NCBI GenBank assembly: GCA_963677755.1
Contig: OY782506.1
Span: 1,488,001 to 1,552,000 of the forward strand
Reading direction: 5' to 3'
Length of the DNA stretch: 64,000 nt
Source of the DNA: JAIOSF01 sp963677755
GTDB taxonomy: Bacteria; Campylobacterota; Campylobacteria; Campylobacterales; Arcobacteraceae
Under the pieces are notes generated by a model. That model was not told the DNA's origin and did not search any database. It worked only from the letters and a program-made list of their open reading frames with translations. Positions 36,567-45,290 of this stretch are shown piece by piece; position 1 is the first letter of the stretch, and each line of letters opens with the position of its first letter. The position numbers were made by a program, and so were the translations under genes.

Positions 36567-36657
36567 TAATTCCCCTTTATTTCTTAAAATTTATTTGCAA
36601 TTGAACTAATATAACACTTGATGCTTTAAAAATAGCATAATGATGGTACTAAATAAA

Positions 36658-37335
36658 CTATATGATTTTTTCTTTTTTTTGTAAAATACTTAAACTAATA
36701 AAAAATATCAATGAAGTTACAACTAAAATACCACTTAATATCATAGCTAAGTCATATTCCCCATCAAAAACAGCATTATAAATTGCTAAAGAAACGGTGT
36801 CTGTTTTTCCAACTATATTCCCACCTAACATTAAAGTGATACCAACTTCACCTAATGCCCTTGCAGTTGCAATTAATAGTGCAACCACAAGAGAATTTTT
36901 TATTGTTGGCAAAACAATGAATAGAAATGTCTTTACTTCACTTTTCCCACTGATAAAAGAAGCCTCTTTTATCTGCTTTGGGAACTGCTCTATAGTTGCT
37001 TGAAGTGGTTTTACCATCAGAGGTAATCCTGCTATAAAACCAGCTATAACAATTCCTGAAAAGCTAAATATTAGACTAATGTCAAACTTTTGTAAAAATG
37101 CCCCTAATGCTCCATCTCTTCCCAAAAGCAAAAGGAGAAAAAAGCCCACGGCAATCGGTGGAAATATTAGAGGCATAGTAACTATAGTATCAAGTAACCA
37201 TCTAAACCTTAAATTCTCTTTTGAGAGTAGATAAGCTAATGGGACACCCAATAGTAAAAATAATATAGCACTTACACTAATAGTTTTAATACTTAGAAGT
37301 AATGGTTGTGTTATAAGTGTAAGTTCTATATCCAT
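36658..37335 (-). CDS. modB: Molybdate/tungstate ABC transporter permease (second ModB)
   Basis: Inner-membrane permease of 225 residues with about five to six membrane segments. The ABC-contact motif EASFISGKSEVKTFLFIVLP near 125 and ATARALGEVG near 157 match ModB. It is a divergent paralogue of the ModB at 38948. It overlaps the second ModA-like gene by 1 nt. No second ATPase gene exists here, so both permeases probably use the single ModC. Confidence 0.85.
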   Translation of the reverse strand: MDIELTLITQPLLLSIKTISVSAILFLLLGVPLAYLLSKENLRFRWLLDTIVTMPLIFPPIAVGFFLLLLLGRDGALGAFLQKFDISLIFSFSGIVIAGFIAGLPLMVKPLQATIEQFPKQIKEASFISGKSEVKTFLFIVLPTIKNSLVVALLIATARALGEVGITLMLGGNIVGKTDTVSLAIYNAVFDGEYDLAMILSGILVVTSLIFFISLSILQKKEKII

Positions 37336-38042
37336 TACAGACCATATTTTTTAAATATATCAATTGCAGTTTGTGTTGATAAATAATCCAGAAACTTCTT
37401 ACACTGTTTTGTATTACAACTTTCTAGTTTCCCAGCAACTATCTGTATTGGTTTATAATATTTTTGTGGAACCTCTATATATCCACCTATTTTATTCTTA
37501 TTTACTAATGCAGCTGTAAGATTAACAATACTAGCATCTACCTCATTTGTAATAGTATATGTCATTGATTGTGGAACTGTGGCAACTACATAAAGTTTAT
37601 CTTTTACTTTTTCATACAACTTAGCATTTTTTAAAAACTCTTCCCCAGCGATACCATAGATAGCCTTTTTTGGTTGAGGCATTGCTACTCTTTCTACACT
37701 TTTTTTTGTTAAATCATCTACAGAAATTATCTTTTTACCTTTTGGATAAACAATTACAACTTTTCCTACACCAACTTCTAAATATCCTTTAAAATCTAAC
37801 TTGCTTTTTTTAGATAAAAAGCTTTTATCACCAACAATCAAAGCAATATCTGTCTGTGTTGCTTGAGTACTAACTTGTTTCATATTTCCAAAAAATGCGT
37901 CAATCTTCTCTCCACTTTTCTCATACTCTTTTATCAGATCCATCATAGGTTTTTTATATCCAGCACCAGCTGCTACTTTTAAATTAGTCGCATTTACAAC
38001 AACACCTAAAGCTATTACACTTAATACTATTTTTTTTACCAT
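37335..38042 (-). CDS. ModA-like periplasmic substrate-binding protein (second)
   Basis: Periplasmic binding protein of 235 residues: signal peptide 1-18, then NLKVAAGAGYKKPMMDLIKEYE matching the ModA start (VAAxAxx), and a C-terminal PIQIVAG...TAIDIFKKYGL. It diverges from the ModA at 40028, so the oxyanion could differ (tungstate or another anion). A Cys pair (ESCNTKQCKKF) near the C-terminus could form a disulfide. Forms a unit with the second permease. Confidence 0.8.
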   Translation of the reverse strand: MVKKIVLSVIALGVVVNATNLKVAAGAGYKKPMMDLIKEYEKSGEKIDAFFGNMKQVSTQATQTDIALIVGDKSFLSKKSKLDFKGYLEVGVGKVVIVYPKGKKIISVDDLTKKSVERVAMPQPKKAIYGIAGEEFLKNAKLYEKVKDKLYVVATVPQSMTYTITNEVDASIVNLTAALVNKNKIGGYIEVPQKYYKPIQIVAGKLESCNTKQCKKFLDYLSTQTAIDIFKKYGL

Positions 38043-38098
38043 AATTTTTTCCTTATATAATTAACTATACAACGATAGCTAAATTTTTTTATTTTTAT

Positions 38099-38947
38099 TT
38101 ATTTTATAATTGGGCTAAAAGCTTTTGTACTTACATTTACACTTTGACCTATATTTAAACTTTTTACCTCTTCATCACTTACTACTACTTCAACTAATTG
38201 CTGACCAATTGAAACAATAGCCACATTTATCACATCTACTTTTACTATATCTAACAACTCCCCCTCAAATGAAAATTTTTGACTACCACTTGTTTTAAGT
38301 AGTACATCTTTTGGTGTCCCATTGTTTATAATTTTTCCAAAATTTAACATTACAACACTAGAAGCTAATCTATAAATTTCACTTGGGTCATGACTAACCA
38401 TAATTGTTGTTGTTCCAAACTCTTTATGAAGTGTCAATATCTCATTTTGTAGTTTTGTTCTCATTGTAGGATCTAGTGCAGAAAGAGGCTCATCCATCAA
38501 TAATAACTTTGGTCTATTCATCATAGCTCGACACAAACTCACTCTTTGTTTTTGCCCACCACTTAAAGTATTTGGCAACCTATGTTGCAATTCATGAAGT
38601 TCTGTCATATTCAAAAGTTTATCTGCTAATTTTTTATCTTTATTAACAAAAAGTAAATTCTCAATTACACTCATATTTGGGAACAGTGCATAATCTTGAA
38701 ATACAAAACCAATCTTTCTTTTTTGAGATGGTAGAGATTTTTTCCCATCAAGCCAAATTTCATCACCAACTTTTATTGTTCCACTAGCATCTTCTAAACC
38801 AGCTAGTATCCTTAAAAGTGTCGTTTTCCCACTTCCACTTTGCCCTGCAAGTGCCACAAAATCACCTTGGGCAATATTAAGATCAATCACTAAATCCATC
38901 TCTCCATTTGCACCATGAAGTTTTTTATCTATATCTATTTTTATCAT
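38099..38947 (-). CDS. modC: Molybdate ABC transporter ATP-binding protein
   Basis: ATPase of 282 residues. Walker A GQSGSGKTT near 34, Q-loop GFVFQDYALFP, signature LSGGQKQRVSLCRAM near 130, Walker B LLLMDEPLSALD near 150, H-loop SHDP, and a C-terminal TOBE/Mop domain (about 225-282). Energises molybdate uptake. Starts immediately after the ModB stop. It is the only ATPase for two permease/binding-protein pairs. Confidence 0.93.
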   Translation of the reverse strand: MIKIDIDKKLHGANGEMDLVIDLNIAQGDFVALAGQSGSGKTTLLRILAGLEDASGTIKVGDEIWLDGKKSLPSQKRKIGFVFQDYALFPNMSVIENLLFVNKDKKLADKLLNMTELHELQHRLPNTLSGGQKQRVSLCRAMMNRPKLLLMDEPLSALDPTMRTKLQNEILTLHKEFGTTTIMVSHDPSEIYRLASSVVMLNFGKIINNGTPKDVLLKTSGSQKFSFEGELLDIVKVDVINVAIVSIGQQLVEVVVSDEEVKSLNIGQSVNVSTKAFSPIIK

Positions 38948-39637
38948 CTAAAATCCAATCTTTTTTTGTTTACCATTAAAGATATATACACTTAACAGCA
39001 CAAGAAAACTAATAATTACCATAATTGCACTATAGATATGAGCTTTTGTATAATCCATAACTTCAACAAATTCATAAATAGCAACTGAAGCAACTTTTGT
39101 TTCGCTTGGGATACTTCCACCCACCATCAATACAACTCCAAATTCACCAACAGTATGAGCAAATGTCACAATAATAGCTGTCATTAATGCTGGTTTGATA
39201 TTTGGTAAGGCAACTTTTATGATAGTTTCCCATCTACTTTTACCTGCAATATAACTAGCTTCAAGCATATTTTTATTGATACTTTCAAATCCACCTTGAA
39301 GTGGTTGCACCATAAAAGGCAAGCTGTAAAAACAACTAGCCACAACTAAACCTGTAAAATTAAAAACCAATTTTATTCCAAAAATATCTTCAAATAACAC
39401 CCCAATAGGTGAATTATGAGAAAGTGCTACAAGGATATAAAACCCTAAAACAGATGGTGGCAACACAATAGGAAGTGCCGTTAAACTCTCCAAAAATGGT
39501 TTCATTTTTGATTTTGTTTGGGAAAGATACCAAGCTAATGGTACACTAATAATAAAAAGTATCAATGTAGTGATAGCTGCTAACTTAAAAGAGAGTAAAA
39601 ATGGTTCAAACTCTATAGTTTGTAATATCTCAATCAT
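38948..39637 (-). CDS. modB: Molybdate ABC transporter permease
   Basis: Inner-membrane permease of about 229 residues with roughly five to six membrane segments and the ABC-contact motif EASYIAGKSRWETIIKVALP near 130. FAHTVGEFGVVLMVGG is typical of ModB. The frame extends to a GTG at 39649, but that GTG is part of AGGTGAG, which fits as ribosome binding site for the ATG at 39637. Overlaps the Mop gene by 8 nt. Confidence 0.9.
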   Translation of the reverse strand: MIEILQTIEFEPFLLSFKLAAITTLILFIISVPLAWYLSQTKSKMKPFLESLTALPIVLPPSVLGFYILVALSHNSPIGVLFEDIFGIKLVFNFTGLVVASCFYSLPFMVQPLQGGFESINKNMLEASYIAGKSRWETIIKVALPNIKPALMTAIIVTFAHTVGEFGVVLMVGGSIPSETKVASVAIYEFVEVMDYTKAHIYSAIMVIISFLVLLSVYIFNGKQKKIGF

Positions 39638-40031
39638 CACAAATCTCACCTATTGATAATTCACTTGCTTTTATAAAAGCTGTCACTTTATCCCCTACTT
39701 TTAAATCCATTTTTAAAGATGAATTTAGTGTAATGATTGACTCCAAAGTAGTATCAACAAAATTTAATTTCACACTACTTAAAAGTTGCCCATTTTCTAT
39801 ATTTTGTATCGTGGTATCTAATTTATTTGAATAACTCACTTCACCTGTAAAATTCTTCCCAATTGCTATATGTGATGGTTTGATTACAAGCTTTACTTTT
39901 GTACCAATTTGTACCCTTTGGCTTAAATCTAAACTCATCATAGATAAAGTTTGACCACTACAGTCAAACTTTACTATATGCAAACTATCACAATTATCAA
40001 CTTGTAATACTGTTGCAATTAAACTACTCAT
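39630..40031 (-). CDS. Stand-alone TOBE/Mop molybdate-binding protein
   Basis: Protein of 133 residues made of two TOBE/Mop-like units: the first about 1-62 (IGTKVKLVIKPSHIAIG), the second about 63-130 (VGDKVTAFIKASELSIG). Such Mop proteins (molbindins) bind molybdate or tungstate oxyanions as oligomers for storage. It sits between modA and modB with overlaps on both sides. Confidence 0.82.
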   Translation of the reverse strand: MSSLIATVLQVDNCDSLHIVKFDCSGQTLSMMSLDLSQRVQIGTKVKLVIKPSHIAIGKNFTGEVSYSNKLDTTIQNIENGQLLSSVKLNFVDTTLESIITLNSSLKMDLKVGDKVTAFIKASELSIGEICDD

Positions 40032-40777
40032 GGTACTAAATATCCAAAGTCATTTAATATTTTTTTCGCTTTTGCACTCAACATAAATGTATAAAATGCA
40101 GCTACTTCATGTGAACTTTCTCCATTTTTAAGAACAACTATCCCTTGATTTATTGGTGTGTATAATTTAGGATTCACATCTGCCCAATTTATACCCTCTT
40201 TATATTGAGCCATTTTTGGACTATATAGTGAAGATTTAGCAATAAAACCAATATCTGCAGCTGTAACAGCATAAGAAACAGTTTGAGAAATAGATTCAGC
40301 ATATACATATTTTCCTACTACATTGTTATAAACTCCACCTTTTTTCATAGCTTCAACTGCTGCTTTACCATATGGTGCTGTTTTAGGGTTTGCTACTGCA
40401 ATTTTACCTATTTTTGAACTCTCCACAAGTTTAATACCTTTTGAAAAATCTTGCTTTTTACTACTTAGATATGCCAAACTACCTTGTGCATATATAAGAG
40501 GTCGTGTTGTAGCAATACCATCTGAAAATAATGCTTTAGGATATTTCATATTTGCCGCCATGAATAGTTGATAAGGTGCTCCATTTTTAATCTGTGCAGT
40601 AAGCTTACCACTACTTCCAAGTGTAACATTTACTTTTGTATCTGGATAAATTTTATTAAACTCTGCTTTTAAATCATCTATAGCATAACTCACATTCGCT
40701 GCAACTGCAATATTAATAGTTCCTCCATACAAAGATCCAATAAACAATAAACTTCCAATAATTACTTTTTTTAACAT
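40028..40777 (-). CDS. modA: Molybdate ABC transporter substrate-binding protein
   Basis: Periplasmic protein of 249 residues: signal peptide 1-18, then INIAVAANVSYAIDDLKAEF, LGSSGKLTAQIKNGAPYQLFMAAN near 57, IAVANPKTAPYGKAA near 135, and C-terminal AKKILNDFGYLVP. All are ModA family features including the Ser/Ala residues that hold the oxyanion. Follows modE by 10 nt and overlaps the Mop gene by 4 nt. Confidence 0.94.
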   Translation of the reverse strand: MLKKVIIGSLLFIGSLYGGTINIAVAANVSYAIDDLKAEFNKIYPDTKVNVTLGSSGKLTAQIKNGAPYQLFMAANMKYPKALFSDGIATTRPLIYAQGSLAYLSSKKQDFSKGIKLVESSKIGKIAVANPKTAPYGKAAVEAMKKGGVYNNVVGKYVYAESISQTVSYAVTAADIGFIAKSSLYSPKMAQYKEGINWADVNPKLYTPINQGIVVLKNGESSHEVAAFYTFMLSAKAKKILNDFGYLVP

Positions 40778-40787
40778 TTTTATACCT

Positions 40788-41570
40788 TTATTTTCCTATC
40801 ATCACATCAGATGATTTTATAATAGCACTCACACTATCACCAACTTTTAAATCCAAATTTCCTGTAGCATTTTTAGTAATAACCGAAGCAATTTTATCGC
40901 CATTACCTATATCTAACAATACTTCGCTATTAATCTCTCCTAAGTTTATATTAGTAATGGTCCCTTGAAATTTATTTCTTGCACTTATATTTAAACTTAA
41001 ATCTGTTGTAAGAAGCACTGAGCTTGATTTAAAAATAGCTACAACTTCATCTTCCAACTTTAAACTTAAATTTTCTACAGCTCCATTAGTTATAACACTT
41101 ACTAAGGTATAACCACTTTTTAATTTTAAATACACAGAGGAATTTACTTTTCCCCGTTCAATATGTTCTACAGTTCCCTGTACTTGATTTCTAGCACTTA
41201 TCTGCATTGAAAACCTTTCTAATGATTTAAGGGCTCCTGTGTTAAAATCTGTCATCTTTGTCAATTGTGATAAAAACTTTTCATGTTCTTTTTTAAGGGT
41301 TGAATATGTTTTAATTAAGTTTTTACCATAAGGTGTTACTTTAGCTCCGCCACCTCCAACACCACCTGTAGATTTTTCTACAACTGTTGTTGGACAAAGG
41401 TTATTTATGGCATCGATAGCATCCCATGCAGCTTTATAGCTCATGGGTACTTGCTTTGCAGCTTTACTAATAGAGCCTGCTTCTTCTATATAGCTTATTA
41501 ATTTAATTCTTTTTTCTAATAAAAGAGGTGTGTCACTGTTAAATATTGTTAAAGATGATGAAAATTCCAC
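40788..41570 (-). CDS. modE: Molybdate-responsive regulator ModE
   Basis: Regulator of 260 residues. N-terminal LysR-type winged helix (LISYIEEAGSISKAAKQVPMSYKAAWDAIDAIN, with VVEKSTGGVGGGGAKVT), then two TOBE/Mop domains (about 128-190 and 196-258; both start with SARN(Q/K)(V/F)QGT). Binds molybdate and represses uptake genes. Starts with GTG at 41570 behind AAGGA. Two ModE boxes lie directly upstream, one over its own ribosome binding site, so it very likely represses its own operon. Confidence 0.94.
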   Translation of the reverse strand: MEFSSSLTIFNSDTPLLLEKRIKLISYIEEAGSISKAAKQVPMSYKAAWDAIDAINNLCPTTVVEKSTGGVGGGGAKVTPYGKNLIKTYSTLKKEHEKFLSQLTKMTDFNTGALKSLERFSMQISARNQVQGTVEHIERGKVNSSVYLKLKSGYTLVSVITNGAVENLSLKLEDEVVAIFKSSSVLLTTDLSLNISARNKFQGTITNINLGEINSEVLLDIGNGDKIASVITKNATGNLDLKVGDSVSAIIKSSDVMIGK

Positions 41571-41575
41571 TTTAT

Positions 41576-41603
41576 GTCCTTATATATAATGGTATATAAC
41601 GAT
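41576..41603. promoter_or_regulatory. ModE box 1, overlapping modE ribosome binding site
   Basis: GTCCTTATATA, N6, TATATAACGAT, compared with the known ModE site ATCGnTATATA-N6/7-TATATAnCGAT. The right half is exact; the left half matches at most positions. It lies only 5 nt upstream of the modE GTG. Confidence 0.75.
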
Positions 41604-41640
41604 TTTCAAAAAAAATTCGCTAGAACCACAAAAAAATAAT

Positions 41641-41668
41641 ATCGTTATATAACTTAATACATAATGAA
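41641..41668. promoter_or_regulatory. ModE box 2, between modE and nifK
   Basis: ATCGTTATATA (exact left half), N6, then TACATAATGAA, a partial right half with 7 or 8 matches. It lies 65 bp from box 1, close to six helical turns. Confidence 0.6.
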
Positions 41669-41674
41669 TATCTA

Positions 41675-41704
41675 AAAAAAACTAGAAGAAAATCTTCTAG
41701 TTTT
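41675..41704 (-). terminator. Terminator after nifK
   Basis: 12-bp perfect stem (41678-41689 with 41693-41704), 3-nt loop, followed on the minus strand by a long T-run. It ends the nifH-nifDK transcript 31 nt after nifK. Confidence 0.9.
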
Positions 41705-41734
41705 AATCTTTAAATTTCGAAATTACTGTTGCAA

Positions 41735-43282
41735 TTATCTCACACAATCAAAGAAATAATCTGTTTTACCTATATCTTTTGTCTCTTCATCTAATTCATC
41801 AAGAACAGAATTTGTAATCCATGTTAATAGATTTAAAGCACCTTTATAACCACTCATAGAGTATCTATGTAAGTGATGTCTATCAAAAATTGGGAAACCA
41901 ATTCTGATTAAAGGAGTTTTTGTATCTCTATATAACTCTTTACCATAAACATTACCGATTAAGAAATCTACTGGTTCTGTAAACATTAATGATCTTAAGT
42001 GCCATAAATCTTTTGCCATCCAGATATTACAATCTTCAGACCAATCAGATTTTTCTATAACAGCTTTCATATCTGCTTCCCAACCTTTTCTTGGAGCATT
42101 GTTACATAATACATGAGTTGGAATACCACCCATCTCAACGATAAATGAAACAAGACCTAATAAGAAATCAGGATCACCATAGATAGCAAACTTTTTACCA
42201 TGCATATATGGGTAAGAATCTTGCATTGCATCTACAAGTTGAGCTCTTTGAGTTTTTAAACTATCTGGAATCTCTTTCCCTGTAAGCTCAGATAATTTCA
42301 TTACAAATTCATCTGTACCAGCAAGTCCTATTGGATTACAAGTTTCAAAACCTTGTTTCCATTTGTTTTTAATAGTCTTAGCAGTTTGAACTGTAGAGTA
42401 TTTTTGTAATGAGATTGTAGTCTCTGCATTTATAGCTGTTTTTGCAACTTCTAAAGGAGTACCACCGGCATATAAACTATATCCACCAGCACCTGTATTC
42501 CATTGCTCTTCATGATCACCTAACATAACTATTTTGTCAGAAAATGATGCTGCTATCTCTTTTACTTCTGCTAAAGAACCAAGGTAAGGTTCAAAACCAG
42601 GGATAATGTTAATTCTACCCTCTTCAACAACTCTATTCTCTTTACCAATACTTAATTGCTCAAGCATAGATTTCATCATATTATCATAACCTGTAATATG
42701 TGACCCAACAAAAGAAGGTGTGTGAGCATTAGTGATCTCAATATTATCTAACTCACCCTCTGCTTCATCTTTAGCACCAATAATAAAAGCACCTAAATCA
42801 TCACCGATAACTTCTGCCATACATGTTGTAGATACAGCAATATGTTCTGGTTTATACATAGCATTACAGTTTCTTAAACCATCTTTCATATTTGATAATC
42901 CACCAAATACCGCTGCTGATTCTGACATACTATCAGATACACATGGTGTTGGTTCTTTAAAGTGTCTTGTAAAGTATGATCTAAAGTATGCAACACATCC
43001 ATGAGAACCATGAACATAAGGCATTGTATTTTCAAAACCTAAAGCAGCCATAATAGCACCTAATGGTTGACAAGCTTTAGCAGGATTAACTGTAATAGCT
43101 TCTCTTGCTAAGTTTTTTTCTCGATAATCCCAAGATTTAGTCCACTCTGCAACTTCTTCAACTTTCGCAGGATTTATTGAACCCATTGAACCTTCAAACT
43201 CTTTTTTTGCTGCTAAAGAAGTTTGGTATTCCTCTTTTAAAAACAGCTTTTGTCCGTTTACTATATTATTTACGTCTTGCAT
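41735..43282 (-). CDS. nifK: Mo-nitrogenase MoFe protein beta subunit
   Basis: Beta subunit of dinitrogenase, 515 residues. The P-cluster ligands are Cys71 (NPAKACQPLGA), Cys96 (HGSHGCVAYF) and Cys154 (STTCMAEVIGDD), one residue shifted from Azotobacter numbering. HFKEPTPCVSDSMSE and SFVGSHITGYDNM are family-typical. Follows nifD with a 1-nt gap. A terminator lies just downstream, so NifE/NifN are not in this operon. Confidence 0.98.
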   Translation of the reverse strand: MQDVNNIVNGQKLFLKEEYQTSLAAKKEFEGSMGSINPAKVEEVAEWTKSWDYREKNLAREAITVNPAKACQPLGAIMAALGFENTMPYVHGSHGCVAYFRSYFTRHFKEPTPCVSDSMSESAAVFGGLSNMKDGLRNCNAMYKPEHIAVSTTCMAEVIGDDLGAFIIGAKDEAEGELDNIEITNAHTPSFVGSHITGYDNMMKSMLEQLSIGKENRVVEEGRINIIPGFEPYLGSLAEVKEIAASFSDKIVMLGDHEEQWNTGAGGYSLYAGGTPLEVAKTAINAETTISLQKYSTVQTAKTIKNKWKQGFETCNPIGLAGTDEFVMKLSELTGKEIPDSLKTQRAQLVDAMQDSYPYMHGKKFAIYGDPDFLLGLVSFIVEMGGIPTHVLCNNAPRKGWEADMKAVIEKSDWSEDCNIWMAKDLWHLRSLMFTEPVDFLIGNVYGKELYRDTKTPLIRIGFPIFDRHHLHRYSMSGYKGALNLLTWITNSVLDELDEETKDIGKTDYFFDCVR

Positions 43283-43283
43283 A

Positions 43284-44750
43284 TTAAGCTCCTACCTCTT
43301 CTTTGTCCCATGGTGCTTTTGTATGACTCCAAACTGGTGAGTTCATAGCTAAGTCCATATCTTTTGCGAATATTGCGAATGCATCATAACCATGGTATGG
43401 TCCTGAGTAATCCCATGAGTGCATTTGTCTAAATGGTAATCCCATTTTTTGAAATACATATTTCTCTTTAACTCCAGATGCAACTAAATCTGGTTTTAAT
43501 TTTTGAACAAATTTTTCTAATTCGTACTCATTAACATCATCATAGATAATTGTTGATCTTTCAAGATCTTCTTTTGTTCTTTTGTAATCATCACCATGAC
43601 CAAACTCATAACCAGTTCCTATAACTTCCATACCTAAATCTTCGTAAGCACCAATAACATGTCTTGGTCTTAATCCACCAACATAAAGCATAACTTTTTT
43701 ACCCTCTAATTTTGGTCTATATTTAGCAATAACTTCATCAGTCATTTTTGTATATTTAGCAATTACAGCTTCTGTTTTCTCTTGAATTTCTTTTCCAAAG
43801 AACTCTGCAATTTTTCTTAAAGACTCAGTTGTTTTAGAAGGTCCAAAGAAGTTATATTCCATCCAAGGTATACCAAACTCTTGTTCCATATGTCTTGAAA
43901 TATAGTTCATAGATCTGTAACAGTGAAGTAAGTTAAGTTTTGCTTTTGGTGCGATTGCCATCTCTTTATATGTAGCATCTCCAGACCATTGAGCAATAAC
44001 TCTTAATCCCATCTCTTCAAGTAAAATTCTTGAAGCCCAAGCATCTCCACCAATGTTGTAATCCCCGATAATTGCAACATCATAATCAGTTGACTCAAAG
44101 TTTTGTCTATGACTTGCATCTGGCATAACTTCATCTCTAATCATATCATTTGCAATATGGTGACCAAGTGATTGAGAAACCCCTCTAAACCCTTCACATG
44201 AAACTGCGATTGCTGGTTTGTCAGATTCTTTTTTATGTACTTTTGCAACAGCTTGAATATCATCACCAATTAGACCAATTGGACACTCTGATTGAATTGA
44301 AATACCATTATTTAATGGAAATAATTCATCAATTTCACTTAAAGCTTTTTTAAGTTTAACATCCCCACCAAATACAATATCTTTTTCAGAAAAATCTGTA
44401 GTAAAGTTCATAGTTACAAATGTATCTACACCTGTTGTTCCAATATAGTAGTTTCTTCTACCCGCTCTTGAATATTGTCCACAACCTACTGGTCCATGAG
44501 AGATATGAATCATATCTTTAATTGGTCCCCAAACAACACCTTTAGAACCTGCGTATGCACAACCTCTTTGAGACATTACACCTGGAACTGTTTGTTTGTT
44601 ACTTCTGGTTTTATCACAAGCACCTTTAACACCTTCTGGTGTATCAACACCTAAATGCTTTGCTCTGTTTTTTGCAGCTTTTGCAGGGTAAACAGACAGT
44701 ACCTCTTCGATAGCTTCTTTTTGTAAAGCTTCTAATTCTTCGTTTGCCAT
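43284..44750 (-). CDS. nifD: Mo-nitrogenase MoFe protein alpha subunit
   Basis: Alpha subunit of dinitrogenase, 488 residues, site of N2 reduction. P-cluster ligands Cys64, Cys90 and Cys156; FeMo-cofactor ligands Cys277 (NLLHCYRSM) and His444 (FRQMHSWDY); catalytic-site His197 in SLGHHIAND. All match the Mo form with a constant shift of two from Azotobacter. No sign of Vnf or Anf type. Lies 76 nt after the 119-residue gene and 1 nt before nifK. Confidence 0.98.
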   Translation of the reverse strand: MANEELEALQKEAIEEVLSVYPAKAAKNRAKHLGVDTPEGVKGACDKTRSNKQTVPGVMSQRGCAYAGSKGVVWGPIKDMIHISHGPVGCGQYSRAGRRNYYIGTTGVDTFVTMNFTTDFSEKDIVFGGDVKLKKALSEIDELFPLNNGISIQSECPIGLIGDDIQAVAKVHKKESDKPAIAVSCEGFRGVSQSLGHHIANDMIRDEVMPDASHRQNFESTDYDVAIIGDYNIGGDAWASRILLEEMGLRVIAQWSGDATYKEMAIAPKAKLNLLHCYRSMNYISRHMEQEFGIPWMEYNFFGPSKTTESLRKIAEFFGKEIQEKTEAVIAKYTKMTDEVIAKYRPKLEGKKVMLYVGGLRPRHVIGAYEDLGMEVIGTGYEFGHGDDYKRTKEDLERSTIIYDDVNEYELEKFVQKLKPDLVASGVKEKYVFQKMGLPFRQMHSWDYSGPYHGYDAFAIFAKDMDLAMNSPVWSHTKAPWDKEEVGA

Positions 44751-44778
44751 AACTTTCCTTTCTTTTTTGAAAGAGGAA

Positions 44779-44799
44779 TTAAGAGAGTATAACTCTTAA
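44779..44799. other. Stem-loop and repeats before nifD
   Basis: 7-bp stem TTAAGAG/CTCTTAA (44779-44785 with 44793-44799), next to three tandem copies of CTCTTAA-like sequence up to about 44813. Lies in the 76-nt leader of nifD; could influence message stability or translation. Confidence 0.45.
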
Positions 44800-44826
44800 C
44801 TCTTAACTCTTAAACTTTTAACTTGA

Positions 44827-45186
44827 TTACGCTACTTTAACTCTGTAAAGGTTCATATCATCTAGTTTTTTACATAATGCTTTTGTAACATCACCATCTA
44901 CTGATTTAGATATTTCAGAGATTTGGTATTTATTTGTGTAATAAACCATTTTTAAATCATCTTTAGCTGCAACTTCTGTATTTGTGTAATAATCAACAAA
45001 TGCAGTGTGAGCAAATGTTCCTGCTGGAACTTCTAATGTTTCTAATTGAACACCTTCTCTTGTTTCACTTGTTAATGTAACAGTTTTACCTGCTGCATCA
45101 ATACCCTCTTCTACTTTTTCGATAACTTTATCAAAAGCTACATCGTTCCCTTCACTCGCTGGAAAATGATAACCACATACAAACAT
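44827..45186 (-). CDS. Hypothetical protein between nifH and nifD, 119 aa
   Basis: Not recognised. Soluble alpha/beta-looking protein of 119 residues, acidic, with Cys4 and Cys105, many Tyr in the second half (VDYYTNTE, VYYTNKY) and no membrane segment or signal peptide. Excellent ribosome binding site AGGAG before the ATG. It lies in the operon between nifH (104-nt gap) and nifD (76-nt gap), all on one strand and one promoter. It is not NifI1/NifI2 (no PII motifs) and not an FeSII/ferredoxin. Its position makes a role with the Fe protein or MoFe protein likely. Confidence 0.8.
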   Translation of the reverse strand: MFVCGYHFPASEGNDVAFDKVIEKVEEGIDAAGKTVTLTSETREGVQLETLEVPAGTFAHTAFVDYYTNTEVAAKDDLKMVYYTNKYQISEISKSVDGDVTKALCKKLDDMNLYRVKVA

Positions 45187-45242
45187 AATTTTCTCCTATT
45201 ATTTTAATTTAATTTTTTGTTTATTTAATTTTTTGTTTTATA

Positions 45243-45262
45243 CTTGAGGTATTGACCTCAAG
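45243..45262. other. Stem-loop downstream of nifH
   Basis: 8-bp perfect stem CTTGAGGT/ACCTCAAG (45243-45250 with 45255-45262), 4-nt loop, no T-run on the minus strand. It lies 28 nt past the nifH stop. It may stabilise a nifH-only message, giving more Fe protein than MoFe protein. Confidence 0.6.
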
Positions 45263-45290
45263 ATTTAACTCTTTTAACTTTTAGTAATTA

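Noticed and set aside
44779..44813. Terminator between the 119-aa gene and nifD
   Set aside because: The stem is only 7 bp of A/T-rich sequence without a T-run, so it is more likely a leader structure.
44827..45186. NifI/PII protein or FeSII protection protein between nifH and nifD
   Set aside because: No PII T-loop or nucleotide motif and only two isolated Cys, so neither assignment holds.
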